A program made the translations under genes and the position numbers. 8,248 nt of DNA from Saprospiraceae bacterium (lineage in GTDB: Bacteria > Bacteroidota > Bacteroidia > Chitinophagales > Saprospiraceae): contig JABDJE010000356.1 of NCBI GenBank assembly GCA_013002625.1, positions 1 through 8,248 of the forward strand, written 5' to 3'. Below, in pieces: positions 1 to 6,599 of the stretch (within the stretch, counting starts at the first letter, position 1; every line of letters begins with the position of its first letter). The notes under the pieces were generated by a model that saw only the letters and a program-made list of their open reading frames with translations, was not told the DNA's origin and ran no database searches.

Positions 1-197
1 CCAATGGGGGATCAATTCGTGTCGGATTTGAATTCACAGATGGAATGAACTTTCCTTCCTTCGCCCAGGAATTTGATGGTGTATATGACAACACCAAAAA
101 CTGGATTAAAGAAAGCAATGGGACCTCGGGATCCAATGACAATATTGGATCAAACGGAAATTGGGTAATTCGTGCTGTTGTTGAAGAGGAAATATAA
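1..197 (+). CDS. C-terminal end of an unrecognised protein (5' truncated by window)
   Basis: An open frame enters from the left edge (first full codon at base 3) and ends at TAA 195-197, giving 64 residues. The fragment is rich in Gly, Asn, Asp and Ser and low in Lys. It has the pattern GGSIRVGFEFTDG near its start and GNWVIRAVVEEE at its end. This composition suggests the beta-rich C-terminal part of a secreted or cell-surface protein, but no family is recognised and no catalytic motif is present in the visible part. It has no Por-type sorting domain signature that I can identify. It converges on the response-regulator gene with only a 12-bp gap, so the two transcripts probably overlap at their ends. 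The coding call rests on frame, composition and clean termination; the function is unknown. Confidence 0.6.
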   Translation, partial: NGGSIRVGFEFTDGMNFPSFAQEFDGVYDNTKNWIKESNGTSGSNDNIGSNGNWVIRAVVEEEI

Positions 198-209
198 GCT
201 TAATTGCAC

Positions 210-896
210 TTAATCTTCAACAATAAAATGGTAGCCTATTCCTCTTAAAGTTACCAATTGAATGCGTGGGTCTTTTTCAAGATACACACGCAATTTTCGT
301 ATATACACGTCTAGGTTACGTGAATTATATAAGCTGTCATCACCCCAAACATTTTTCAAAATATCTCTTCTATCTATTTTCTGATTGCGGTGATCATCCA
401 GCATTTTGAGCAGTTCATTTTCGCGATGTGACAATGTGACCTTTTCATCCTTATAGCGCAATTCAAACTTATGGTACAAGAATACATAGTCTCCCAATAC
501 GCTTTTCTTAGCTGACTTAGCACTGACAACCTTGCTTTTTAGCTGTAGCAGGTTTTCAATACGAACGATAAGTTCCTCCATACTGAAAGGCTTCTTTAAA
601 TAATCATTACCCCCTGACTCAAAACCCTTTAACACATCTTGAGTTTGGTTCTTTGCACTTAAGAAAATAATGGGCATGTCCGCATCCCGTTCTCTGATAG
701 ATTTGCTTAATGTGTACCCATCAATATTTGGAACCATAATATCCAATACACAGATATCAGGGACGAAGTGTTCAAACTGATGCATCAAATTATTGCCATC
801 TGTAACCAACTTTATATCATAGCCTCTGCTCGCCAGACTTTCTTTTACGATCCTGCCTAAATAATGTTCGTCTTCGAGGTAAAGAATTTTTACCAT
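210..896 (-). CDS. OmpR/PhoB-family response regulator (RprY-like)
   Basis: A 228-residue transcription factor of a two-component system. The N-terminal receiver domain (about residues 2-120) shows the acidic pocket E8/D9, the phospho-acceptor Asp52 in CVLDIMVPNIDG, the switch Ser80 in FLSAK, and Lys102 in YLKKPFS. After a short Lys/Ser/Ala linker comes a winged-helix effector domain (about 133-226), with the ENELLKML helix, the recognition region SRNLDVYIRKLRVYL and the wing hairpin LRGIGYHF. Length and domain order are normal for the family. The receiver and DNA-binding segments resemble Bacteroides RprY from memory, which is a family resemblance rather than proof of orthology. It lies downstream of the histidine kinase on the same strand, so it is its likely partner and is probably co-transcribed. 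The ATG at 894-896 has no Shine-Dalgarno sequence, which is normal in Bacteroidota. The likely target is the repeat-bearing divergent promoter region at 2439-2483. Confidence 0.95.
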   Translation of the reverse strand: MVKILYLEDEHYLGRIVKESLASRGYDIKLVTDGNNLMHQFEHFVPDICVLDIMVPNIDGYTLSKSIRERDADMPIIFLSAKNQTQDVLKGFESGGNDYLKKPFSMEELIVRIENLLQLKSKVVSAKSAKKSVLGDYVFLYHKFELRYKDEKVTLSHRENELLKMLDDHRNQKIDRRDILKNVWGDDSLYNSRNLDVYIRKLRVYLEKDPRIQLVTLRGIGYHFIVED

Positions 897-901
897 TTTA
901 T

Positions 902-947
902 TGGGTATTGGCTTTTAGGTTTTGGGTATTAGGTTTTGGGGTTTGGG
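902..947. repeat. G-rich degenerate repeat tract between kinase and regulator
   Basis: The plus strand carries a run of related short units with G2-G4 blocks separated by T-rich spacers: GGG at 903-905, GG at 910-911, GG at 918-919, GGG at 924-926, GG at 932-933, GGGG at 938-941 and GGG at 945-947. The motif TTGGGTATT recurs at 901-909 and 922-930, and AGGTTTTGGG occurs at 917-926 and 931-940. The tract sits directly before the response-regulator ATG, so the kinase-regulator mRNA would carry the C/A-rich complement in its intercistronic leader. It encodes nothing. It resembles low-complexity intergenic repeats familiar from Bacteroidota genomes, but whether it is dispersed in this genome cannot be seen from one window. 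Confidence 0.6.
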
Positions 948-960
948 TTGTATACTGACG

Positions 961-978
961 ATCCGCCATAGGCGGGAT
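961..978. repeat. Short GC-rich palindrome (REP-like) in kinase-regulator gap
   Basis: CCGCC (963-967) and GGCGG (971-975) form a five-pair GC stem with an ATA loop. It can be extended by AT (961-962) with AT (977-978) if G976 is bulged. It stands out in an otherwise AT-rich intercistronic stretch. No T-run follows on the minus strand, so it is not a convincing terminator for the kinase transcript. It looks like a small dispersed palindromic element or an mRNA structure between the two genes. Confidence 0.5.
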
Positions 979-1036
979 ATCAGCATCCTGACCGAATAAA
1001 TTCGCGTCAAAAGGAGTAAGAAACTGATGCTTAAAT

Positions 1037-2401
1037 TTATTGAATACCCTCACTTATCTTTTCAGCTTTTGGTAAAGTAATAACAAATGATGTCCCGACT
1101 TCTACCCCACTTTTCACTTTTATACTTCCATTATGTCGTTCAACAACTTGCTTGACATAACTCAAGCCTAAGCCATGTCCTTTCACATTATGTCGATCTC
1201 CCTGTGGCACACGAAAGAACTTATCAAATACTTTGTCCTGAAATTCAGGTGCTATACCGGGACCATTATCTGTGACTACAATTTCAATAGCATCCGCTTT
1301 TTCTGCAAGATTAATCCTGATCTCGGGCGTCTCAATGGCATATTTGACTGCATTTTCAATTAGGTTATGAACCACATTGGTCAAATGGGTTCTATCCGCC
1401 TTGACTGCAAAGCTATGCCCACTTGTACCAAATTCTAAGCTTACATTTTGATTATCCAATTGCACCTTCAGTGTTTTTATAATATCCTCTATTACATGCT
1501 TAAGGTCCAGATGTTGTTTATCATAAATGGATTTTCCTTGTTCAAATAAACTAATGTTAAGTGCCTTATCAACCAAAAGTCCAAGCCGCTCTACTTCGCT
1601 TTTTGAAATGTCAATATACTCTTCCCTTAAGTCTTTGTTGTCCGCTGCATTGAAATTACTGAGTGCTTCCAGAGCAACACTGATCGTGCTGACAGGAGTT
1701 TTGAGTTCATGAGACATATTAGACATAAATTCATTTCGCAATTGCGATAATTGTCTCTCTTTGGACAAACTCTTACCAATCATAAAATAAGCCATCCCTA
1801 CACTTCCAAAGAGTAATAAGGAGAAAAGAACCTGAGGTACCATTCTTTTCCAAATAGACCAAGGACTTATCTCTTTTCCTGTAAACTCAAAGATACTATT
1901 CCGAAGGTCACCTTTCGTCTCCAACATATCAATCACAATTGTTGTGTCCTGGTTGGAATCAATGGTCACGTTAACATGATTTCTAAGGCGTGGCTTATCC
2001 GACTCGTGAAGACTTTCTATTGTTTTCAATGTAGTAGAAAAAGTATCATCTGCATATTCTAATGCAATAACCTCAGCGCTCTCAAATGTTTTATGTGGGT
2101 TGAGGGTAATCAGCGTATCCATTTTGCGCAAGGTGTGAAATCTTGAATACATTGTATCCGCAGTCATGTCCAGCTGCACAATTAATTCATTTCCCATTGA
2201 ATCCTTAACCCACTCAACAGGCCCTTTTGCAGATCTAATATTGGTGAACAAATTAACAAATGCAGCATCTCTTTCTTCCAAGACAATATTCTCCTTCTCC
2301 TTGGTGTATTCCGTGTCCAGAAAATAAACGATAAACAGACTTAGCAATAGCAGGCTAAGCACCATAGGTAAGAAAAAACTTTGTCTATAAAATGTACTCA
2401 T
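1037..2401 (-). CDS. Membrane sensor histidine kinase, HAMP-less (RprX-like)
   Basis: A 454-residue kinase that autophosphorylates and would pass phosphate to the adjacent regulator. Transmembrane helix 1 (about 10-28) and helix 2 (about 187-208) enclose a periplasmic region of about 155 residues that matches no sensor fold I recognise. Helix 2 runs almost directly into the HisKA domain with no visible HAMP domain. The H-box MSHELKTP places the phospho-acceptor at His231. The ATPase domain has an N-box HNLIEN with Asn350, a G1 box DNGPGIAP (378-385), an F-box FDKFFRVP (392-399) and a G2 box GHGLGLSYVKQ (408-418), so all catalytic elements are intact. The ATG at 2399-2401 is the best start, because the next Met (residue 13) lies inside helix 1. 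No Shine-Dalgarno sequence precedes it. It is transcribed ahead of the regulator and divergently from the GLPGLI-receptor operon. It resembles the RprX type, but orthology is unproven. Confidence 0.95.
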   Translation of the reverse strand: MSTFYRQSFFLPMVLSLLLLSLFIVYFLDTEYTKEKENIVLEERDAAFVNLFTNIRSAKGPVEWVKDSMGNELIVQLDMTADTMYSRFHTLRKMDTLITLNPHKTFESAEVIALEYADDTFSTTLKTIESLHESDKPRLRNHVNVTIDSNQDTTIVIDMLETKGDLRNSIFEFTGKEISPWSIWKRMVPQVLFSLLLFGSVGMAYFMIGKSLSKERQLSQLRNEFMSNMSHELKTPVSTISVALEALSNFNAADNKDLREEYIDISKSEVERLGLLVDKALNISLFEQGKSIYDKQHLDLKHVIEDIIKTLKVQLDNQNVSLEFGTSGHSFAVKADRTHLTNVVHNLIENAVKYAIETPEIRINLAEKADAIEIVVTDNGPGIAPEFQDKVFDKFFRVPQGDRHNVKGHGLGLSYVKQVVERHNGSIKVKSGVEVGTSFVITLPKAEKISEGIQ

Positions 2402-2405
2402 GCTT

Positions 2406-2413
2406 CAAATGTA
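2406..2413 (-). promoter_or_regulatory. Candidate -7 box for the kinase-regulator transcript
   Basis: Read on the minus strand, 2413 down to 2406 is TACATTTG, an exact match to the Bacteroidota -7 consensus TAnnTTTG. It ends five bases before the kinase ATG. If it is used, transcription would begin at or next to the start codon. No exact TTTG -33 box is present; the nearest candidate is the T-run in GGTTTTAC (2440-2433), about 21 bp upstream. An eight-base degenerate match can occur by chance in AT-rich DNA. Confidence 0.4.
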
Positions 2414-2438
2414 AATCAATAAATCCTGCATTGTAAAA

Positions 2439-2483
2439 CCTATTAACATTAATTAACCTAAGATATAGATTGATTAACCTAAG
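2439..2483. promoter_or_regulatory. Tandem direct repeats, candidate response-regulator operator
   Basis: Two 14-bp copies, TTAATTAACCTAAG (2449-2462) and TTGATTAACCTAAG (2470-2483), differ at one base and are spaced 21 bp start to start, about two helical turns. A third, partial copy ATTAAC lies at 2442-2447, 10 bp before the same core at 2452. OmpR/PhoB-family regulators typically bind head-to-tail half-sites about 10-11 bp apart. The block ends 17 bp before the -7 box of the GLPGLI-receptor operon and also lies upstream of the kinase gene, so bound regulator could act on both. The repeats are seen directly; their use as the operator of the neighbouring regulator is inference. Confidence 0.55.
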
Positions 2484-2500
2484 CAAAGCTTCCTTCAAAA

Positions 2501-2508
2501 TACCTTTG
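2501..2508 (+). promoter_or_regulatory. Candidate -7 box for the GLPGLI-receptor operon
   Basis: TACCTTTG matches the Bacteroidota -7 consensus TAnnTTTG exactly. It lies 44 bp before the ATG at 2553 and would give a 5' leader of about 40 bases. No TTTG-type -33 box is found 19-21 bp upstream; that position is occupied by the end of the direct-repeat block. This suggests a promoter that needs an activator. Confidence 0.5.
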
Positions 2509-2552
2509 GTCCAACACAAGTCAAAACTATTTATTCAATTAAAACATAAGCA

Positions 2553-3296
2553 ATGAAACATTTACTCTCATTCATTTTTATCCTTTGCCTTTGCTGTCAA
2601 CTTTCATCGCAAACAGAAGGCAAAATAGTCTATAAAGAAACCATCAAGTTTGATTTCGAATTCGAAGGTATGGATGAATCTATGAAATCAATGATGCCTG
2701 AATCTCAAAGTGTTGATAAGGAGCTGGTATTTAACTCTAAAGAATCTCTATGGCAAAACAAAAAAGGTGAGGCAATGGAAGGTGTTGATTTAAAATCTGA
2801 TGATGGCTCGTTCCACATTAAGATCATGGTAGATGACACAGAAGACATTTACTACAAATCATTCGATACAAATACTAAATATCACCAACGTGGCCTTATG
2901 GGCAAAAGTTTTGTAGTCAAAGATGAAATGGAAAAACACAAATGGAAAATCACAAACGAGAAGGTGAAGTACCTGGATTACGAATGTCAAAAAGCCGTCA
3001 TTGAAAATGAAGATGATTTCATAGTGGCTTGGTTTACGCCTCAGATTCCAAGTCAAATAGGTCCTGGCGGTTTACATGGTCTACCTGGTGCTATACTCAT
3101 GGCAAATTACAATGATGGAGAAAGAGAAGTCATGGCCCAATCTGTTGATTTTTACAAGTTGGAAAAAGGTGATATTAAAATTCCTAATAACGGCAAAAAA
3201 GTGAGTGAAGCGGAGTTTGCAAAAATTGAAGAGGAAAAGCAAAAGGAAATGGAGATGATGTATGGCAGCGGTAATATAATCAGGGAACGCAGATAA
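2553..3296 (+). CDS. GLPGLI-family secreted protein
   Basis: A 247-residue protein of a Bacteroidota-specific family with unknown biochemical role. It starts with a signal peptide (about residues 1-20, hydrophobic core LLSFIFILCLCC, ending QLSSQ), so it should be exported to the periplasm or beyond. The family signature appears as GLPGAI at 176-181, preceded by the conserved AWFTPQIPSQIGPGG (159-173). Also conserved-looking are KWKITNEKVKYLDYECQKA (130-148), with one Cys, and NDGE (187-190). The tail is charged and Met/Glu-rich (about 225-240), and a second Met-rich patch, GMDESMKSMMPE, lies at 39-50. The length is typical for the family. It begins an operon with the outer-membrane receptor 29 bp downstream and lies divergent from the kinase gene. 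The association with a receptor suggests it helps with assembly, cargo handling or signalling at the outer membrane, but that is inference. The two leader cysteines do not form a clear lipobox. Confidence 0.9.
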   Translation: MKHLLSFIFILCLCCQLSSQTEGKIVYKETIKFDFEFEGMDESMKSMMPESQSVDKELVFNSKESLWQNKKGEAMEGVDLKSDDGSFHIKIMVDDTEDIYYKSFDTNTKYHQRGLMGKSFVVKDEMEKHKWKITNEKVKYLDYECQKAVIENEDDFIVAWFTPQIPSQIGPGGLHGLPGAILMANYNDGEREVMAQSVDFYKLEKGDIKIPNNGKKVSEAEFAKIEEEKQKEMEMMYGSGNIIRERR

Positions 3297-3325
3297 TTAT
3301 TTACACCTAGCCTCAAGGATATATC

Positions 3326-6043
3326 ATGAAACATCTATACATTCTACTGTTGTTATTAGTCGCTTCCACAAATTATGCGCAACATCATATTGAAGGTAAG
3401 GTAATCAACAATGCCTCAGAACCCTTGCCGGGTGCCACAGTTGTCCTGCTCACCCAGGGAGATTCTACGATGGCATCATTTGCATTAACGGATGATTTGG
3501 GAAGATTTAGATTAAGCGGCATAAATCCTGATGACTATATTCTTCAAATCAGTTTTATCGCTCATGACAACTACGGAGAGATCCTAGATACAGAATGGTC
3601 TGCGAAGACTATTGAAATAGGAACAGTAATATTATCAGAGTCTACAGAAGTACTCCAGGAAATTACAATTAAGGCAGAACATATCCCAATGGGAATTCGT
3701 GGTGATACGATCAGCTATAATGCAGACGCATTTAAAACGCGTCCCAATGCCACTGTAGAGGAGTTATTGAAGAAGTTGCCAGGAATTGAAGTAGAACGTA
3801 ACGGCAACATCAAGGCTCAAGGTGAAGATGTTGACAATGTGCTTGTGGACGGTAAGGAGTTTTTTGGTGGTGATCCTACAATGGCTACAAAGAATTTGGC
3901 AGCAGAAGCTGTGGACGAGGTTGAGGTCTTTGATAAACAATCTGAGATTGCCGAATTCACAGGTGTAGATGATGGCGAAGAAGAAAAAACCATAAATCTC
4001 AAACTTAAAGAAGATCACAAGAAAGGTGGGTTTGGTAATCTGAATGCCGCTGGAGGGACTGAGGAATCTTATAATACGAAATTGAGTTACTTCAGATTCA
4101 CACCATCGCTACAAGCCTCTGCCATTGTTTCTACAAACAATATAAATGAAGAAACATTCACATTTGAAGATCGCATAGAATTTATGGGCGGCATTGCCAA
4201 TGCCATTTCAAATGGCGGATTGGTTGTAGGAGATTACAGGGGTATGGAGGATGGTCTCAATACCTCCACTTCTATAGGTACAAACCTCAACTATGATTTT
4301 TCTTCGAAGCTAAAATTGACCAGTTCCTACTTATTCAATCGGATTCACAATGAATTAGACCAGGAATCTGAAGAAGAAAGTATTACCGAATCTTTCAGGT
4401 ATAGCAATCTTGACACCTTACTGACAGATAAGATTAATGCATCACATCTTGTTAATACAAAGTTGAGATATAAGGTCAATCCTTTTACCGAACTTATTTT
4501 TCAAAATAATTTAAACTTCAAGGATTTTGAAAACGACCGCATATCAACGAGTCAATTTTTAAAAACGGGCAATGCCATCGGATTCACTAATTCTGAATTC
4601 ATGTCTGTATCTGACAGCTGGGGCATCGATTCAAAAACATGGATTAAGCGCAAGTTTGAAAAAAAAGGCAGAAGTATTATTTCCACATTCACGTTAAAGA
4701 AAGATACGAATGATAAAATGGATTTCGTAAACAATCAAAATCGAGTCGAAAGCAACTTCTTTGATGTGATCCAGAATCAGACCTATGCCAATGCGCTAAC
4801 ACAATTGAGTTTTGATGTCAATGTCATTGAGCCATTATCCAAGAAATATTTTCTGGGCTTGAACTATGCTTATGGCCGAAGTAAAGAAAGACCCGAAAGA
4901 CTTTTTTACGACCTTGAAAATGGAGAAGAGTTCCTTAACGAGGATCTGTCAACAGCATACAATAAATTGTACACCTATCACCGAGGTGGCTTTAACCTTA
5001 GAAGAAACGTCAAGAAGCTTAAAATGAATCTTGCTTTGAATGGCCAAATAACACAGTTGAACGGTACAATAAATAATGGCGAGGATACCATTGAAGGAGA
5101 CTACAAAAACATGCTGCCTTCATTTACAATGGATTATGAAATGCGCGGCGGCAAGAATTTTAATTTCAGTTATTCAACATCTGTTGTTGCACCTGAGCTG
5201 GATCAACTCATGCCTTTACCGGATAATACCAATCCAAATTTCCAGTATATCGGAAATCCAGCGCTGGTTCCGCAATATGATCATCAATTAGGGGCAAGTT
5301 TTCATTTGTTTGACAACTTCAATTTCACGAGTTTGTTTATAAATTTAAACTCCACCATCTCCAAAGATAGAATTGTATACAGAAGCAATATCGATGATCA
5401 ATTATTTCAAACTGTAGAGCCGGTAAACACCGATAAATACCAGGATATATCGAGTTATATCAGCTTTTCACGCCCATTTAAGCCATTACAGTTAAAGTAT
5501 CGCTTGAGGGCGCGGTTTCGTCATGCTGACTACAATTCATTCATCAATAATCTCAGCAGTGGTGTAATTGATAACAATTTTAATATTCGATTTACCTTAA
5601 GTAACAGGAAGACCGATCATGTCTTGGTGGAAACGGGTATGGCTGTTGACTTCAATAAACGAGCTTATGGTATTGACGAATCATTTAATCAAAGCTACCG
5701 CAATGCGCAATATTTTTTGGTCAATGAATTCTATATAAAAGGTGGTTGGACACTTACTTCAGAACTCGAGTACAATCAATATTCTTCAGACATGTTTTTT
5801 GATGCACCCAACTTCGTTATGTGGCGTGCAAGCCTGCGTAAATTACTCTTTGACAATAAACTGGAAGTACGCATTTCAGCGCATGACATTCTAAATCAAA
5901 ATATTGGCTACCGTCGATCCGGTGATAGTCAATCCATCCGACAGGTTGAGTTTACGAATTTGGGGCAGTTCTTCATGATAGGACTAAATTACCGCATTGG
6001 TAAAGGAAGGGATAATGGTGGCATGCGTATTGAAATGGATTAG
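3326..6043 (+). CDS. TonB-receptor-like outer-membrane beta-barrel protein
   Basis: A 905-residue outer-membrane protein. A signal peptide (1-18, ending TNYA before QHH) is followed by a carboxypeptidase-regulatory-like beta-sandwich (about 20-112; GKVINNASEPLPGATVVL, then TDDLGRFRLSGI). Next is a plug domain (about 115-230) with KKLPGIEV (149-156), VDGKEFFGGDP (174-184) and FTGVDDGEEEKTINL (211-225). From about 235 to 890 the sequence alternates polar and aromatic residues as in a long beta-barrel, of the outer-membrane beta-barrel family that resembles TonB-dependent receptors. No TonB box was identified. The protein ends in a polar tail, GKGRDNGGMRIEMD, instead of the usual terminal aromatic residue. 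An AAGGA box (3315-3319) six bases before the ATG is one of the few Shine-Dalgarno sequences in the window. It follows the GLPGLI gene by 29 bp with no terminator between them. No SusD-like partner is present, so a glycan utilisation locus is not supported. The substrate is unknown. Confidence 0.92.
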   Translation: MKHLYILLLLLVASTNYAQHHIEGKVINNASEPLPGATVVLLTQGDSTMASFALTDDLGRFRLSGINPDDYILQISFIAHDNYGEILDTEWSAKTIEIGTVILSESTEVLQEITIKAEHIPMGIRGDTISYNADAFKTRPNATVEELLKKLPGIEVERNGNIKAQGEDVDNVLVDGKEFFGGDPTMATKNLAAEAVDEVEVFDKQSEIAEFTGVDDGEEEKTINLKLKEDHKKGGFGNLNAAGGTEESYNTKLSYFRFTPSLQASAIVSTNNINEETFTFEDRIEFMGGIANAISNGGLVVGDYRGMEDGLNTSTSIGTNLNYDFSSKLKLTSSYLFNRIHNELDQESEEESITESFRYSNLDTLLTDKINASHLVNTKLRYKVNPFTELIFQNNLNFKDFENDRISTSQFLKTGNAIGFTNSEFMSVSDSWGIDSKTWIKRKFEKKGRSIISTFTLKKDTNDKMDFVNNQNRVESNFFDVIQNQTYANALTQLSFDVNVIEPLSKKYFLGLNYAYGRSKERPERLFYDLENGEEFLNEDLSTAYNKLYTYHRGGFNLRRNVKKLKMNLALNGQITQLNGTINNGEDTIEGDYKNMLPSFTMDYEMRGGKNFNFSYSTSVVAPELDQLMPLPDNTNPNFQYIGNPALVPQYDHQLGASFHLFDNFNFTSLFINLNSTISKDRIVYRSNIDDQLFQTVEPVNTDKYQDISSYISFSRPFKPLQLKYRLRARFRHADYNSFINNLSSGVIDNNFNIRFTLSNRKTDHVLVETGMAVDFNKRAYGIDESFNQSYRNAQYFLVNEFYIKGGWTLTSELEYNQYSSDMFFDAPNFVMWRASLRKLLFDNKLEVRISAHDILNQNIGYRRSGDSQSIRQVEFTNLGQFFMIGLNYRIGKGRDNGGMRIEMD

Positions 6044-6074
6044 AGAAAACAAGTTGTATTTAGTTGAATTAATT

Positions 6075-6112
6075 TAAAGGAAGCTTTAGTAATGGAGCTT
6101 CCTTTATTATTT
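6075..6112 (+). terminator. Intrinsic terminator of the GLPGLI-receptor operon
   Basis: TAAAGGAAGCT (6075-6085) pairs perfectly with AGCTTCCTTTA (6096-6106), an 11-bp stem with a 10-base loop, followed by TTATTTT. It lies 31 bp after the receptor stop. It also lies just before the start of the next gene, so any read-through would be limited. Confidence 0.88.
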
Positions 6113-6128
6113 TACCAAAAATTAAATA

Positions 6129-6599
6129 TTGAATACAAAAGATATCCTTAATCAATTCTACAATGCTTTCTCTATAGGAGATCAGCACAGAATGTTATTT
6201 CACTATCATAAAGACATCATATTCGAAGATCCAGCCTTCGGAAAATTAGAAGGCCAGGAAGTAAAAGCTATGTGGTCTATGCTTTTAGAACAGGCCAAAG
6301 GAGGCTTATCCATTACCCACGAGATTTTAAGCACCGATAATAATTCAGGTATAGTAAGTTGGGAAGCAAAATATAACTATGGAAAAAAAAGAAGACCTGT
6401 CCATAATATCATTACTGCACATTTGGAGCTGCAGAACGATAAAATAATAAAGCATAAAGATGTATTCGATTTGTGGAAATGGAGCCAACAGGCACTGGGA
6501 ATCCCCGGACTATTGTTGGGATGGACGCCATATATGAAAGGTAAAATTCAAAGCGGCGCCCGAAAGTCTCTCTTTAATTATATGGAAAGGAACAGTTAA
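6129..6599 (+). CDS. NTF2-like / SnoaL-like family protein
   Basis: A 156-residue soluble protein with the cone-shaped alpha+beta fold signature of the nuclear transport factor 2-like superfamily. The N-terminal helices (NQFYNAFSIGDQHRM) are followed by YHKDIIFEDPAFGKLEGQE, the usual strand with an acidic patch, and later by IVSWEAKYNY and HNIITAHLELQNDKIIKHKDVFDLWKW in pieces along the sheet. The conserved C-terminal end GLLLGWTPYMKGKIQ fits a widespread bacterial subfamily of about 150 residues. Superfamily members act as isomerases, dehydratases or small-ligand binders; no specific reaction can be assigned here. The start must be TTG at 6129-6131: an in-frame TAA lies at 6123-6125 and the next ATG would remove about 21 residues of the fold. 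No Shine-Dalgarno sequence is seen. The gene begins 16 bp after the preceding terminator and is followed by an 84-bp gap, so it may be monocistronic. Confidence 0.82.
   Translation: MNTKDILNQFYNAFSIGDQHRMLFHYHKDIIFEDPAFGKLEGQEVKAMWSMLLEQAKGGLSITHEILSTDNNSGIVSWEAKYNYGKKRRPVHNIITAHLELQNDKIIKHKDVFDLWKWSQQALGIPGLLLGWTPYMKGKIQSGARKSLFNYMERNS

Noticed and set aside
197..212. Terminator between the left-edge gene and the response regulator
   Set aside because: The gap is 12 bp and no stable stem with a T-run is visible on either strand.
902..947. Canonical three-layer G-quadruplex
   Set aside because: Four GGG blocks exist but the loops between the first three are about 18 and 11 bases, too long for a standard three-layer structure; only a two-layer form is possible.
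1175..1363. Plus-strand open frame of 62 codons inside the kinase gene
   Set aside because: It is antisense to the ATPase domain of an intact kinase, with no signal, motif or start context; it is a shadow frame.
3764..4018. Minus-strand open frames opposite the receptor plug domain
   Set aside because: Both overlapping frames are Cys/Phe/Ser-rich antisense translations of a strongly conserved plug region and show no protein character.
3326..6043. SusC of a polysaccharide utilisation locus
   Set aside because: No SusD-like lipoprotein or glycan-active enzyme is adjacent, and the plug motifs fit the outer-membrane beta-barrel family that accompanies GLPGLI proteins better than SusC.
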